NCBI GenBank assembly: GCA_003024175.1
Contig: MDYQ01000129.1
Location: forward strand, 124,001 to 188,000
DNA length: 64,000 nucleotides
Direction of reading: 5' to 3'
Source of the DNA: Planoprotostelium fungivorum
Taxonomy: Eukaryota; Evosea; Variosea; Cavosteliida; Cavosteliaceae
The position numbers were made by a program, and so were the translations under genes. The notes under the pieces were generated by a model. It worked only from the letters and a program-made list of their open reading frames with translations, searched no databases and was not told the origin of the DNA. This document shows positions 48,343-58,283 of the stretch, one piece after another (position 1 is the stretch's first letter; each line of letters begins with the position of its first letter).

Positions 48343-48621
48343 CTTTGTGGATGTGGATGATGTATGCTGTTCAAATTCATATGTCCGATCCTTTTACAAC
48401 GAAACAATGTCAGTGCAACGATGAGCATCTAATCGTGGTGAGATATTGAGAATATAGCATAGCATCATCTGTAGGGTGGATGTCTTGAGATTCTTGGCGT
48501 TCTTCGGCATCTCGGGATCTCGGTGATGGAAACCAGTTCTGTCTCACTCATTTGCAGCACTCGATCTAGGAAGCCGGGCTTGCATAGCTGAGTCGTCTAT
48601 CTAATTGGACGACGAGTGAAC
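48343..48621. promoter_or_regulatory. Divergent promoter region, paralogue 2 / Zn2Cys6 regulator
   Basis: 279 bp between opposite start codons. No coding frame. Both 5' regions must lie here; no specific site recognised. Confidence 0.4.
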
Positions 48622-50575
48622 ATGAGCCATAATCAACCTGTCTTAAAGGCTTGCCTCGCCTGCCGAGCACGTCACGTGCGATGTGATGGAAATGAACCGG
48701 TATGCAACCGGTGTTCCAGCAAGAGTACGGATTACACATGTCGAAAAGATTGTGACATCACAATCTCACATCTTTGACTGCTAATCATCCCCAGATGTCC
48801 AATGTGAATACACAAAGAGTCGGAGAGGAGGAAAGAGGAAGAGGATATTACCGCCAACTGAGGAACAACAATCATCTCCATCGGTCCTCGACATCAACAT
48901 CCAAGATGCCTTCTTGGCGGACGTTGGCTCATCACCCAATCTTCTCCTATCACAGTTGCTCATGCTGGACGATTCATTGGATCAACCATCACCTCTTTCA
49001 TTGCATCCAGTTGGAAGCACCGATCCCTCTCATTCGGAATTGATCCGTCAATTTTACAAGAGGATTCATCCCGCTCATCCTCTCTTACCCAGAGAAGAAG
49101 ACATGGACGATTACATCCGGCACCTGATCGATCCACAACCCCTCCTCAATGCCATCTACGATATCGCTTCTCTATTCAATCATAGAGATCCATCCACTCA
49201 ACCATCACGCTGGGTGAGATCGATACCATCACCATCATCCATTCTGAATCATCGGACAGACGACCGCGGAGGACGTAGAGAGAATTCAACAGGGTCCACC
49301 CTCCCTCGAGAGCGTCCAAACGCTGCTCCTATATTCTCTTTACGAATACGTCACCGTTGAGATCGATCGAGCGCAAGAATTTTGTGATGCCGCCATCTCG
49401 ATGGCAGAACAATCAAAATGGTTCGTGAGCGACCCACAGACGGAGAATAGAGGTCAAATCATACGAGAGGCCAGCTCGAGACGCACCGCATGCGAGATCT
49501 TCATCGTCCATTGCATGATGGTTTCCATAACGGGTTACGAGCGGATACGAATCGGAATCAGAAACGAAGACATTCTATTGTATTCGAATGACTTGAGCCA
49601 GGTGAACTATTCTTTCTGATGATCATCATCGAACCATCTCATCTGATCCTTCTTTTTTTACATTTCATCGCTACCTCTCAATCACTTCTAAACCATCTAT
49701 CCACACGAAGTATCACCCATTTTATTTCATTTTATTCTCTTCTGAAAGCATCTCAGCACCAACCCCAAATCTCTCTGGCAGACTTTAATCGTTGGCTATT
49801 GTTGGGCGACGACAGAGCCACCGACTTCTCGGTTGGAATTCGGCTCAAATCTGCCTTCTTATTAAGAAGGGTGGTCCTTCTAAACCAACAGACATACGAT
49901 TTAGCTGCTCTCAACGATTCTGACATTCAAATCACGACTCTACGTCTGAACGTCAGTGATGCGATGATGAGACGTCCAGATGATGCACACCTCTTCACGT
50001 CGCAGTTCTTGTTGGACATGTGAGAGATGCGAGATAGTTCGAACTGATGTCTTCAGTGCCGCGATACATTTGCACAAGGCCAGATCGAGTCTGTTCACGG
50101 ATCACATCTTAGAAGCCACCTCTTCTCCCTGCACTCAATCTCTCTGCAAGAGGTGGTGAATTCAATCCATTTCTTCTTCATTTTAATCCCCATTTAAAGT
50201 TTCAAATTTTCATCTCGTCCTTTCACTTGGTTCACTGATAACGACAGTTCTTCCTTCTCTAAAGAATCCACAATTCACGATCAAAAATGCACAAAAGCCG
50301 CCAGCGACATCGCTCATCTCATCAATCAGAGCGTCTTCAACTGCTCAGAAGAAGAAGGTATCACAACGAGGGGACCCTTCTTGTGCTGTGCTCTCGCTCT
50401 GTCTGTCGTCATTCACTTGGCTGTGAGAGACGAGAAGATGTTGAGGATGGAGATGGCAGCTCTGAAGATGTTGTCACACGTCTATCCAATATCGCATGCG
50501 TTCATGAGCTTCGCCAGACAGCAAGTCAAGAGCATCTCGTTTGACGGCCTACAGATGAACGAGTTCATACAGTAG
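48622..50575 (+). CDS. Zn(II)2Cys6 fungal-type transcription factor
   Basis: DNA-binding regulator. ATG 48622 gives MSHNQPVLKACLACRARHVR, then CDGNEPVCNRCSSKSTDY. An intron follows (48751-48794, donor GTGACATC), then VQCEYTKSRRGGKRKR. The six Cys spacing is that of the Gal4-type binuclear zinc cluster, and the CEY..SRRGG extension is typical of many ascomycete factors. The downstream region resembles the fungal-TF homology domain: SELIRQFYKRIHPAHPLLPR, FCDAAISMAEQSKWF, RRTACEIFIVHCMMVSITG, and near the end CCALALSVVIHLAVRDEKML. It ends NEFIQ at 50575. Zn2Cys6 proteins are abundant in fungi and sparse in amoebozoans. Target genes unknown. Confidence 0.85.
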
Positions 50576-50803
50576 TGGCGGACATCTAAACGAAAAAAAT
50601 ATAAAGTATGTACAGTCACACGTTGAAGAAATTGAAGATGAGTGTGGAGGAGAGAGGTCTCGATCGAAGAGTGGGCACTGTCAGATGGTCACTGATGATG
50701 AACGTTGATGTTCATGTGATCGTGACGATCGAACTCTTGCATCTGAAACATCATGGAAGTCGATTTGAGTCACATCTGATGATAGATACACGTTTTATCC
50801 GTT

Positions 50804-51754
50804 TCAATTCTGGGAGTGAAACGTTCGGGGGGCCAAGTTTGCCGGCACGGCCACCTTCATCATCTTGGGCGCAGACAACGTCTTGTCTCTCGCCGTTCTG
50901 ATCTCTACGAAAGATTCCTTCTCTGTTCCCTCCTTCACGTGGATGTTCTTCTCTCTCTGGATGGCTACAGTGGACTCCCAGCTTGGTTCACGACCTTGTC
51001 TCTCGTCAGATCTTTGTGCGACGATGAAGGAGATGAAGAGATAGACGATCACCTCCTGGCTGGTAGTCGTGACAGGTATAGACTTTGACGTGAGAGGGTA
51101 AGGACAATATCTTCTGTATGGAAGACCACATGTCGTGTACTGAACCACTAGGGAAGTCACATCGGGCAGTTCCCTGATGCATCGTGAGATGACGAAACTG
51201 CGGAAGACAGAGTCACCTGATCGGGCATGAAGATAGTGTCGCCCACAAAGATCATCTGATCTTCGATGTAGTAGCTGATGCAGGCGGGTGTATGTCCCGG
51301 GGTTTCCATCACGATGACACTGATGTCACCGATAGAGAAGGTATCTCTCTCTTTAAAGTATACATCGAAGTGATCGACTTCATCTGACCTCCGTCAGATA
51401 ACCGTTCGTGATGGTGAGCTCACCTCCAGTGGTGAAGCCTGCAGTCTTCTGGATGTCTTTAACCTTCTCTCCTATCGCGATCTGTCCTCCCAGCTTCTTC
51501 TGAATGTAATGTGCAGCAGAGACGTGATCGGCATGAACATGTGTTTCCAATATCCACTCCAAACGGTATCCTCTGTCTCGAATGAACAGACACAGGGCAT
51601 CGGGCGTAATCGTGGCGGTCTTTCTCTCATCCTCTTTCCAGTCCATCACGGGGTCGATGACGGCGCATGCGTTGGTCTTCAGGCACGATACCACGTATTG
51701 GACGGTATTGCTCGTTCTCTCGAAGAAGGGAGTGATCTCGATCGAGCTTGTCAT
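50804..51754 (-). CDS. MBL-fold metallohydrolase, persulfide dioxygenase (ETHE1)-like
   Basis: The start at 51754 gives MTSSIEITPFFERTSNTVQY, then NACAVIDPVMDW. The metal-binding motif is THVHADHVSAAHYIQKKLGG. Next come HFDVYFKERDTFSIGDISVI, METPGHTPACISYY, MIFVGDTIFMPD, and a C-terminal CHDYQPGG-type loop with EKNIHVKEGTEKESFVEIRT and ARDKTLSAPKMMKVAVPANL. The HxHxDH and PGHTP signatures, and the C-terminal RTARDxTLxxPK block, fit the ETHE1/Blh group that oxidises glutathione persulfide or acts in sulfide detoxification. Catalytic identity is inferred from family. Convergent with the Zn2Cys6 gene, and divergent (127 bp) from a small Cys-rich protein gene. Confidence 0.85.
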
Positions 51755-51881
51755 CTTTGTGGACGCTTAAAAGTGAGAAGATGATAGATCCAGGTGTCTC
51801 GGCAACTCGGCGAATGCCCGCGGCCGCATTTCGGTTTGTTTTTAAATCAAACACAAACCAAACTCCAACACATCAAACAAC
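51755..51881. promoter_or_regulatory. 127-bp bidirectional promoter region
   Basis: Start codons of the MBL hydrolase (51754, minus) and the small Cys-rich protein (51882, plus) are 127 bp apart. An A/C-rich stretch (AACACAAACCAAACTCC) precedes the plus-strand start. Confidence 0.5.
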
Positions 51882-52076
51882 ATGTGCAAGAAGGTCACCT
51901 GCTCTACCTGCCAAAAGCTTTCCTGGGAGGGTGAGAATGGAGAGTGTGGGAGGTGATGACTAAAGATTGCAGGATGTGGAAAGCACCTCGATACCGTTTA
52001 CACTGGTGTCCCTGAGGAGCAGAGATGCAGATGCAACCCCGATAAAGTAGCCACCGAGAAGGCTGCTGGTTTCTGA
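51882..52076 (+). CDS. Small Cys-rich, probably zinc-binding protein (about 50 aa)
   Basis: Two exons joined by an intron of about 43 nt (from 51931). The product reads MCKKVTCSTCQKLSWEGCGK, then HLDTVYTGVPEEQRCRCNPD and ends EKAAGF. It has seven Cys (C-x4-C-x2-C, then C, then CRC) and His. The pattern MCxKVxCxxCxKxxWxGCGxH, then V..VP.E.RC, is that of a small conserved protein found in fungi and protists, function unknown to me. Too short for automatic gene finders. Donor and acceptor are canonical and the frame closes properly, so I consider it real. Confidence 0.75.
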
Positions 52077-52272
52077 ATTGATCATACATAAATTGCACAA
52101 TCACCTGAGGGTTTCCAATCATTCATACCCACAGTTGAAGAGAATCTACGCTTTGATAGAACTCGATTAACTCGGTCTGATCTTCGAGAGATATGGGAGT
52201 GACGATGCAATGTCCCGAGGGACGACAGCAGGAACGGCAGGAATCTGCCAGTGCCTTCACTCCATATTTCAA

Positions 52273-52526
52273 ATGGCGACTTATACCGTGGTGTGAGTGT
52301 CATGCTGTTCAGATGATTCACCAAGAAACTTGTAGCCAGGCACCTTCTCGGTCATTATTCGAGACCTGGAACCAGGACGGAAAGGTAATGGACACATCAC
52401 AGAGCCACGTGATGCCGATAAGATTAAGTGAAAGAGCTGAAGAAAGCTGGCTGGAAGGCCAAGTCTCACCAGATCGTCTTAATGAGATATCTCGATGACG
52501 AGGTACCATACACGTGGAAGAATTGA
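52273..52526 (+). CDS. Possible small protein (about 53 aa), three exons
   Basis: A possible gene: ATG 52273 (MATYTV), then introns with acceptors near 52335 and 52431 (ATTAAG), yielding PGTFSVIIRDLEPGRKVKEL, then KKAGWKAKSHQIVLMRYLDD and EVPYTWKN with stop at 52526. The amino-acid texture is protein-like and the exon frames agree, but donor choice at the first intron is awkward (GTGTGA) and no family is recognised. Overlapping frames on both strands are also open here. Confidence 0.35.
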
Positions 52527-52932
52527 GTCACACCAGCATGCAAAGCGTGAGTTCACCGAGATGAATGTGGTCATTTGATGCAGTGACACTGTGAGGGTCT
52601 CGCATCGAACGTCATCGTAAACTGTCTTCTGAACATCGTGACAATAGATCACGTACCTGTTCTGCCAGATATCAGAGATGACGAAGCCCTGCACACAATT
52701 TTTGCGCTACGATGAAGAAGGTGAAGCTGAGAAAAGATCTGTGTGGACTTCTTCTGTGCATTCTTTGTTCTCCTGCAATCAGTGCGATCGATCCGATCGC
52801 GATCTCGTGCGTCACCGATGCTTTTTCTCACCAAAAGAGTCTGTTTCGTGCTTAACATGAGGAAAAGGCTGAGAAGTGTGGACTGTTATAGAATGAGAGA
52901 ATGCACAGACAAAGAGAGAGCAAAAGATGTTG
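52527..52932. other. Intergenic; right part is the tRNA-Ala cassette flank
   Basis: 406 bp. From about 52775 it aligns with 30036 onward. No gene otherwise seen. Confidence 0.4.
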
Positions 52933-53023
52933 TGGAGGACCAGGGTATCGATCCCTGTGCCCCTCGCATGCTAAGCGAGTGCTCTACCATTTGAGCTAGA
53001 CCCCCGCGTTGTAGACCGCCTTC
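52775..53023 (-). repeat. Duplicated tRNA-Ala cassette, copy 2
   Basis: Same cassette as 30036-30283, in the same orientation. The tRNA is identical, and both flanks are shared, including the 18-bp 5' flank carrying GTTGTAGAC. Confidence 0.85.
52933..53005 (-). tRNA. tRNA-Ala (AGC), second copy
   Basis: Identical in all 73 positions to the copy at 30193-30265, with the G3:U70 pair, anticodon AGC and a TTTT terminator just downstream (plus strand AAAA at 52922-52925). Confidence 0.92.
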
Positions 53024-53515
53024 CTTCACTCAATACCATGTGTTGAGTCATTTTCACGTTTGATATCTCGAAGAAGTGAGCCTTCATCGCACACTGATAC
53101 TTTCAGACAATATCTCGCTGCACCATATAGTAACACACATAAGATGCCATAGGTAATCCCTGATGTCATACACAACACATTTGCCTTCCTCGTCTTTGTC
53201 TCTCCAAGTGAGAGTGTCATCAGCAAATGGCGCTGTCTCTCCTCTGAAAAGCGCCTAGTCATGTGGATCAATAAAGATAAAGGCAGAAGATTTATTCTTT
53301 CTTTTCTTACTTCGGTCATATCATCGTCAAATCATCTTCACATCATCGTGATGTCTCAGACAACACCAACCCGAAGAAAGAAAAACAAGTGTAGAATGAA
53401 GTCTTGGGAGGTCGGTCGTGTTCATGTTTCGATCGTCGCTGCGTGATGAGATGGACCGACTGACGTGAGAAATCTGCACTCTCAAATCGAGAAGAAAAAT
53501 CACTGTGACGACCAT
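53024..53515. other. Intergenic or 5' part of the two-TM paralogue
   Basis: About 490 bp after the second tRNA. A plus-strand ATG frame at 53351 (MSQTTPTRRKKNKC) is short and basic. It could be a first exon of the gene ending at 53776, but the first membrane helix seen in the 62 kb paralogue is missing, so I cannot connect it. Confidence 0.25.
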
Positions 53516-53776
53516 TGTAGAATGTGCTTCCCTGTGGTGGCAGTGTACGTTCAGAGTGGAAGTGTATTTGATACCAAGTGAGATCGCACCGTCATAATGA
53601 TGATTAAGACATGCAGTGTTGCTTTCCTTGGAAACTATACGGATGCACAAATTGCAGCGGCCAAGTCTAAGGCCAATGGGCTCTTTATCAGTGGAATCTT
53701 TTTCATCTGTCTGTTTGGTGTATTCGCCATATCTGGCGCCATTTATTTCGCTCGCTCGCTGCTGAGAGGATACTAA
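53516..53776 (+). CDS. C-terminal part of a paralogue of the two-TM protein at 61.7-62.5 kb
   Basis: Exons at about 53516-53577 and 53617-53776 read CFPVVAVYVQSGSVFDT, then NVAFLGNYTDAQIAAAKSKA, NGLFISGIFFICLFGVFAIS and GAIYFARSLLRGY. This is clearly homologous to the last two exons of the gene at 61718-62476 (NVAFLGNYTDGEIAAAKRKA), with the same intron position. The N-terminal membrane helix and lumenal domain were not found upstream. It may be a partial duplicate or a gene whose 5' exons I failed to place. Function unknown. Confidence 0.55.
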
Positions 53777-53883
53777 TAGGATGAATAAATCGAGTGAAGG
53801 AATAATGGTTCTCTGAAACATTCATTCATGAAACAAGCCATGCTATATAAAGTTGGTCATTACCATGGCAGATGAAGGATCAG

Positions 53884-54471
53884 CTACACTCCCTTTATGG
53901 CTTCTAGCAGTTTCATAAATGCTTTCTCCATCGGCTCTTCGTATTCCTTCAGAAAGTTTGGCCACTGTCCGTCATTCTCTTCCACACGATCCGATTTTCG
54001 GATGAAATCAGACGGCAGAGTGATGCACACCGTGTCTACCACTTTCATCTTCAGACCTCCCTCTAAGACCAAAGACAGCTGCTCTGCACAACGTCCACCA
54101 CCGTGGCCTCCCAATGTGACCAATAAGACAGGTTTTCCCTTCCATTCGTGATACAGGTGATCGAGTGTGTTCTTCAATGGACCCGGATATCCCCAATTAT
54201 ACTGTGGCGTGGCGATGACTATGGCCGGAGATGACGAAATCATGTGGCTGAATCGTCTGACGTCCATGTCATTGTAATCAGACGGATCTGTGATGGCTGC
54301 CGCCATGTCTTCTACGGTATGAGTGGGTACTGGGGACAATTTCTCGGCAAAGACGAGGTCCAGTGGGGGATTAGACATTGATCGGAAGCGAGATGATACC
54401 CATTCGGCCACGCCTTTCGTGTTACCGGTGGAACGGTGGCTACCACAGAGGAGAGGAATGGGTTGCGTCAT
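53884..54471 (-). CDS. NADPH-dependent FMN reductase-like flavoprotein, intronless
   Basis: 195-residue single-exon protein with a flavodoxin-like fold. The N-terminal FMN phosphate loop is CGSHRSTGNTKGVAEWV. The central signature is IVIATPQYNWGYPGPLKNTL, then DHLYHEWKGKPVLLVTLGGH with GGGRCAEQL. It reduces FMN or quinones with NADPH, probably as a cytosolic stress-protective reductase; substrate inferred from family. Absence of introns is unusual in this window and, with its compact bacterial/fungal-like length, hints at horizontal acquisition, though no base-composition shift is visible by eye. Confidence 0.9.
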   Translation of the reverse strand: MTQPIPLLCGSHRSTGNTKGVAEWVSSRFRSMSNPPLDLVFAEKLSPVPTHTVEDMAAAITDPSDYNDMDVRRFSHMISSSPAIVIATPQYNWGYPGPLKNTLDHLYHEWKGKPVLLVTLGGHGGGRCAEQLSLVLEGGLKMKVVDTVCITLPSDFIRKSDRVEENDGQWPNFLKEYEEPMEKAFMKLLEAIKGV

Positions 54472-54860
54472 CTCTATTGTCTAACGTGTGAAGGTGGTAA
54501 ACGCGACAGTATTTTGTCCTCGGGCAAACATGAGTCCATCCGATCGATTTCATTACCCTAGGGTGTTCGTTTCAGGAGATTCCTACCGTTGCAAAATCAA
54601 GCATGCAAGTCTTGATGAACCACGAGATCGTCTCTCTAAAGTTACAATCATGTGAGATGAAAGAATAAAAACCGTCGCATCGTCTCTCCATCTATTACAA
54701 ATCGCCAGTGTATACCATATCTCCTCCCTCCTCTCTATCCTTCAGCTGTTCAATGACAAATCTCTCAGTCTCCTCCCCTCCTCATGAGTCGACACGTTTC
54801 TAGTCTTCTGCAGCCACTGAGAGAGGGGGGCAAGGCCAGCTGCCCAATCGAACGTGCCGC
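54472..54860. other. Intergenic
   Basis: 389 bp between the FMN reductase start and the DENND6 stop. The open minus frames here are extensions of DENND6 exons in other frames. No independent gene. Confidence 0.35.
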
Positions 54861-57035
54861 TCACGTCTGCACCAAAGACCCTGGGGTGGGTGAGGGTGGT
54901 GTCGCCTGTATCGATTCCTTCAGATCTTCGGGCAGACAATGAAAGATGACGTCCATTATCTTGTCCATCTCCTTCGTCTCCTTCTGTCCCTGCGCTCTGC
55001 TCACGATCCTCTGCTGGGCACCTTTCAATCCCCACTCCTTCGACTTTTTTTCACCTTGAAGTTGTGCATGCGAACGTAGATGTCCACCGAGAGGAGCTCC
55101 GAACGCTCTCTCATGAGTTGGTGGATGTCTGAAGAGATGACCTCTAAGTAGTAGTTCTCGTATAGCTTGGCCCTGGCTTGTCCCCTTCTCATTCTGAACC
55201 AAGTGGAGAAATTTTCCGTTCGAATGAACTTCCGGTAGAAGTGGAGCTCGTCCGATTTGTTTCCTCGGAAAGTCTGACGTCCACCTGTGTTGGAATCAGG
55301 AAATCAGGAAACGAAATAGGAAACGAAGTAGGAATCAGGAAAACTACAACGCACCCATGGATTCGACAAAGTGGTCTTCGGAGAATTCAGATAAATTGGG
55401 TGGATCTTGCAGTATACTCATCTTCCTCTGTGGCATGAGTGAAGTCATGTAACGGTCCAGCGGTGCCTGATGACAGATGAACAAACGTCCATCACAACGC
55501 GACCCACAAGCATCATGGCGGTTAGACCTCTAAAGTGTTCGACGATTATGTCGTTCATCTTGTGTGGATTCGTCTCGGTAGATATTTCGTTCAGAAAAGA
55601 TCGATTGTCGATCTACAACGAGTCAATCACATATCGACGTATCATCTTCACCTTCAGCAGAGGTTTGATATTTGTGACGACCTTACCACGATTATTCTCA
55701 GAAATTTCCTGGAAATATCTCACCCCGCACTTGAAATTTCCCCTGTTTTTCCTCTCTGCCGCCAGCATGACCTTCGTGCCACTCCAGCTCTGCAGTAAAT
55801 TCGGGTTCGTGATGCCCAAAATAGCTCCATCAGGCTGTTTCGTCCCAAAATATTTGGGATAGTTGCGGTCGTTCACCGTGACGAAGGGGCGACAGTCACC
55901 CTGGTGACGGAGGGGTGTCATCATGTCTACGAGAGAGAGGACGGCATCAGAAGACTCGCTGGGTGAGCCAGAGAAGATCAAGAGTGGATGCTGTAGAAGG
56001 ATCATCTCCCACAGATGCCACAGGTGAGGCAGGATGCTGTGGAGAGTGTGCAGTTGAGATCGGAAGACGAGCTGATGACATTCAATTTTGAAATTTGAAT
56101 CGCGCGCCGAAACTCACTTGGGGAGGGAAACGGTTCATGTTGGTACAAGCCGCCGGCGCGAATATTTGGTCCTCGCGACCCACGCCGGGGTCTTCTGGTA
56201 CGTCGGCATCGATGATGTCTCCCGCCAAGGCTAACTGATACGTCTTTCCCGCCTTTACGTCGGGCCACGCCTCTATATTTGCCATAGCTTGTTCTAAGGC
56301 AGGTGTACCGTAGGTGAAGTACAAGGGTGCGATGGTACAGATCATCTGAGTAAGGAGGGAGGGCTGAGGCTGTCGACTCAATAGCACGACTGATTTCTGC
56401 GAGACGGTGAGAAATGGCGGGAAAAGTTGGCGGGAAAGGTACCTGGATGGAGCCTCGCTCTTGGGATGAATCGGGTATCTGTCTGAAGAAACAAGCTGCG
56501 AAGCATTCTGTTCCAGAGACTGGATCGTTCAGTCAAATTTCTATGACATTTCACCGACCGAGACGCAAGTTGAAGTTGTAGACGAACTCCGTGCTGCCAT
56601 GACCGATGTTCACGTCTGGAAAAGAAGAGAAAGCTCTGTACATCGTCAGAATCTTTCTACCTCGGTGACATCTCACATCGCCTTTGCATCTTCCGCATCG
56701 AAGGTGATGCTTGGGAATGTCTCGTCGATGAACTGGAAGACGTTCAGTTCAACACAAGATGATGGATGGTGGAGGCACCTGGCCGCGTTGGATGTCAAAA
56801 GAAACAACGCAGAGTGATATGATCCATTCTCCGTCCGTCAATCTCTGAGGAGAAGAAGAACGCGGACTCTCGGGCTCGCGAAAAGTCTGATGGAAGAGTA
56901 AATGATGTGAAGGTATAGAGTCGAAATATTAATATGATCTTTTCCGTGAATTTCGATGCGGTTGATACTCCAAGAAATGGAAGTTGATCGATGATGTTTC
57001 ACCTCCAATTGTCTACGCCCTCGATGTATTTCCAT
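54861..57035 (-). CDS. DENND6 (FAM116)-type Rab guanine-nucleotide exchange factor
   Basis: GEF for endosomal Rabs (Rab14 in animals, by family). Exon 1 at 57035 is MEIHRGRRQLE, then RLTDGEWIISLCVVSFDIQR. Next comes ITFDAEDAKAIAFSSFPDVN with IGHGSTEFVYNFNLRL. The DENN core reads VVLLSRQPQPSLLTQMICTI, MANIEAWPDVKAGKTYQLAL, PHLWHLWEMILLQHPLLIFS, GSPSESSDAVLSLVDMMTPL, DCRPFVTVNDRNYPKY and ILGITNPNLLQSW. The last matches the SPSESS..VLALV and ILGVTNP blocks of DENND6. The C-terminal region has RTENFSTWFRMRRG and DKIMDVIFHCLPEDLKESIQ. Stop placed at 54861; the final exon is less certain. One intron holds a GGCGGGAAA pair (56416-56437). Confidence 0.88.
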
Positions 57036-57478
57036 CGATGATACATCAGACGTTGATATTCCCTCAGGACTCTGTCATCTCATTCAGAAATCATCACCCC
57101 CAACATCTCCAAATCTCACCATGATGTCTAAATTGTGTTGATACAAATGTCTCTGTTGGTACTGACTCGAATAAGTCGTCGTTTCCCTTTCGTAAATCGT
57201 AGATATGATGATGAACGTGCTCGGCGTGCTTTGGAGACTTATTGACCTGCTGACATTCTACAACGAACAATTTTTTTTTAAATATAAAAGATATCTGTGG
57301 GCTAGTTCATGCCAGATCTGAGATATTGGTGGTCACCCTGCCCCTCGAATGGAGAGACGAGGAGAAGTGGTGTGTGTCTATCGCGTGGTGACGCGTGCTC
57401 ATCCACTTCCCGTTCCACAAAACGTCATTCTTTCCGGTAATGGACGGGTGATCGATCTTGCAAACACGAACATGGACA
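57036..57478. other. Intergenic
   Basis: 443 bp upstream of DENND6. An AT-rich TTTTTTTTTAAATATAAAAG stretch lies at about 57270-57290. No gene seen. Confidence 0.35.
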
Positions 57479-58146
57479 TCAACATTCGATCCCGAATTTA
57501 TTGTCAGACGACCGATTCACTTCGATTTCTCTCGTTACAAAATGTTTGGCGCCGGTGGACAAGGAATCTCCTTTACCAGTCGGATCTTCGTAGGTTGGAA
57601 GAGCTGATCTCGAGATTGGACCGATCGCAGATGGAGAGGTCGGGTTGAATTCGGTCACCAAAGGTGGGAGTACATGGAGTCCAATGTTTTGTCGATTTCA
57701 CATTGAGTCGGACCGTTATTATACCGTGAAGATTCTTTAGAGCGAAGAGGAAGCTCTTTCTCGGCATCAGAAGACCATGAAGCATCAGCATAGCCACCGA
57801 AGAGAGAATCGTTGTGTGTTCTCACGACCACCACCGTCGGTCCCTGCCTCTCTCTTTAATGTTTCTCGCACGTGATTCCATGATGTCACCTTCCCATCAC
57901 AGTAGGAGTGGAAAGACTTGGATTCGAAGCCGTCTTGAGTGGCCTTGTACAGACGTTGTCCGATCTTCTTTCCTTCTCCGAGCCACTCCTCGATCTGCCA
58001 CGCATGCTCTGCATTAAGGATGTCACTCCGATCTGGCCGACGAACAGGCTGCATGGAAGATCAGGCCGAGTGTTCGTGAATGATTGAGAGACGCATCCAT
58101 GGTATGAGGTAATAGTCCAGCTCCTCTCAAAATCTCCCTCCTTCAT
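57479..58146 (-). pseudogene. Truncated, frame-shifted duplicate of the BTB-TLDc gene
   Basis: Similar to the 3' two-thirds of 58284-59402: RPDRSDILNAEHAWQIEEWL, KKIGQRLYKATQDG, VVVVRTHNDSLFGGYADASW, FLFALKNLHGIITVRLN, and YEDPTGKGDSLSTGAKHF. The N-terminal coiled coil and BTB part is missing upstream of the sequence corresponding to RELEYYLIP. Even the matching region needs at least two reading-frame changes inside exons (near 58110 and between the LKNLHG and YEDPTG blocks). The intron position before the GPTV exon is preserved, so it arose by DNA duplication, not retroposition. Host gene relic. Confidence 0.7.
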
Positions 58147-58283
58147 CCGACTGTTTGAAGATCATCTTTCCATACTTTGTGTGGATGATCAGAAGGTGAA
58201 CATTCATTCCGTGACTTTATCATCCACGCAAGTCTTCTCACAGACACCAACAAAACATCAACACTGTTCATTCCATGACTTTA

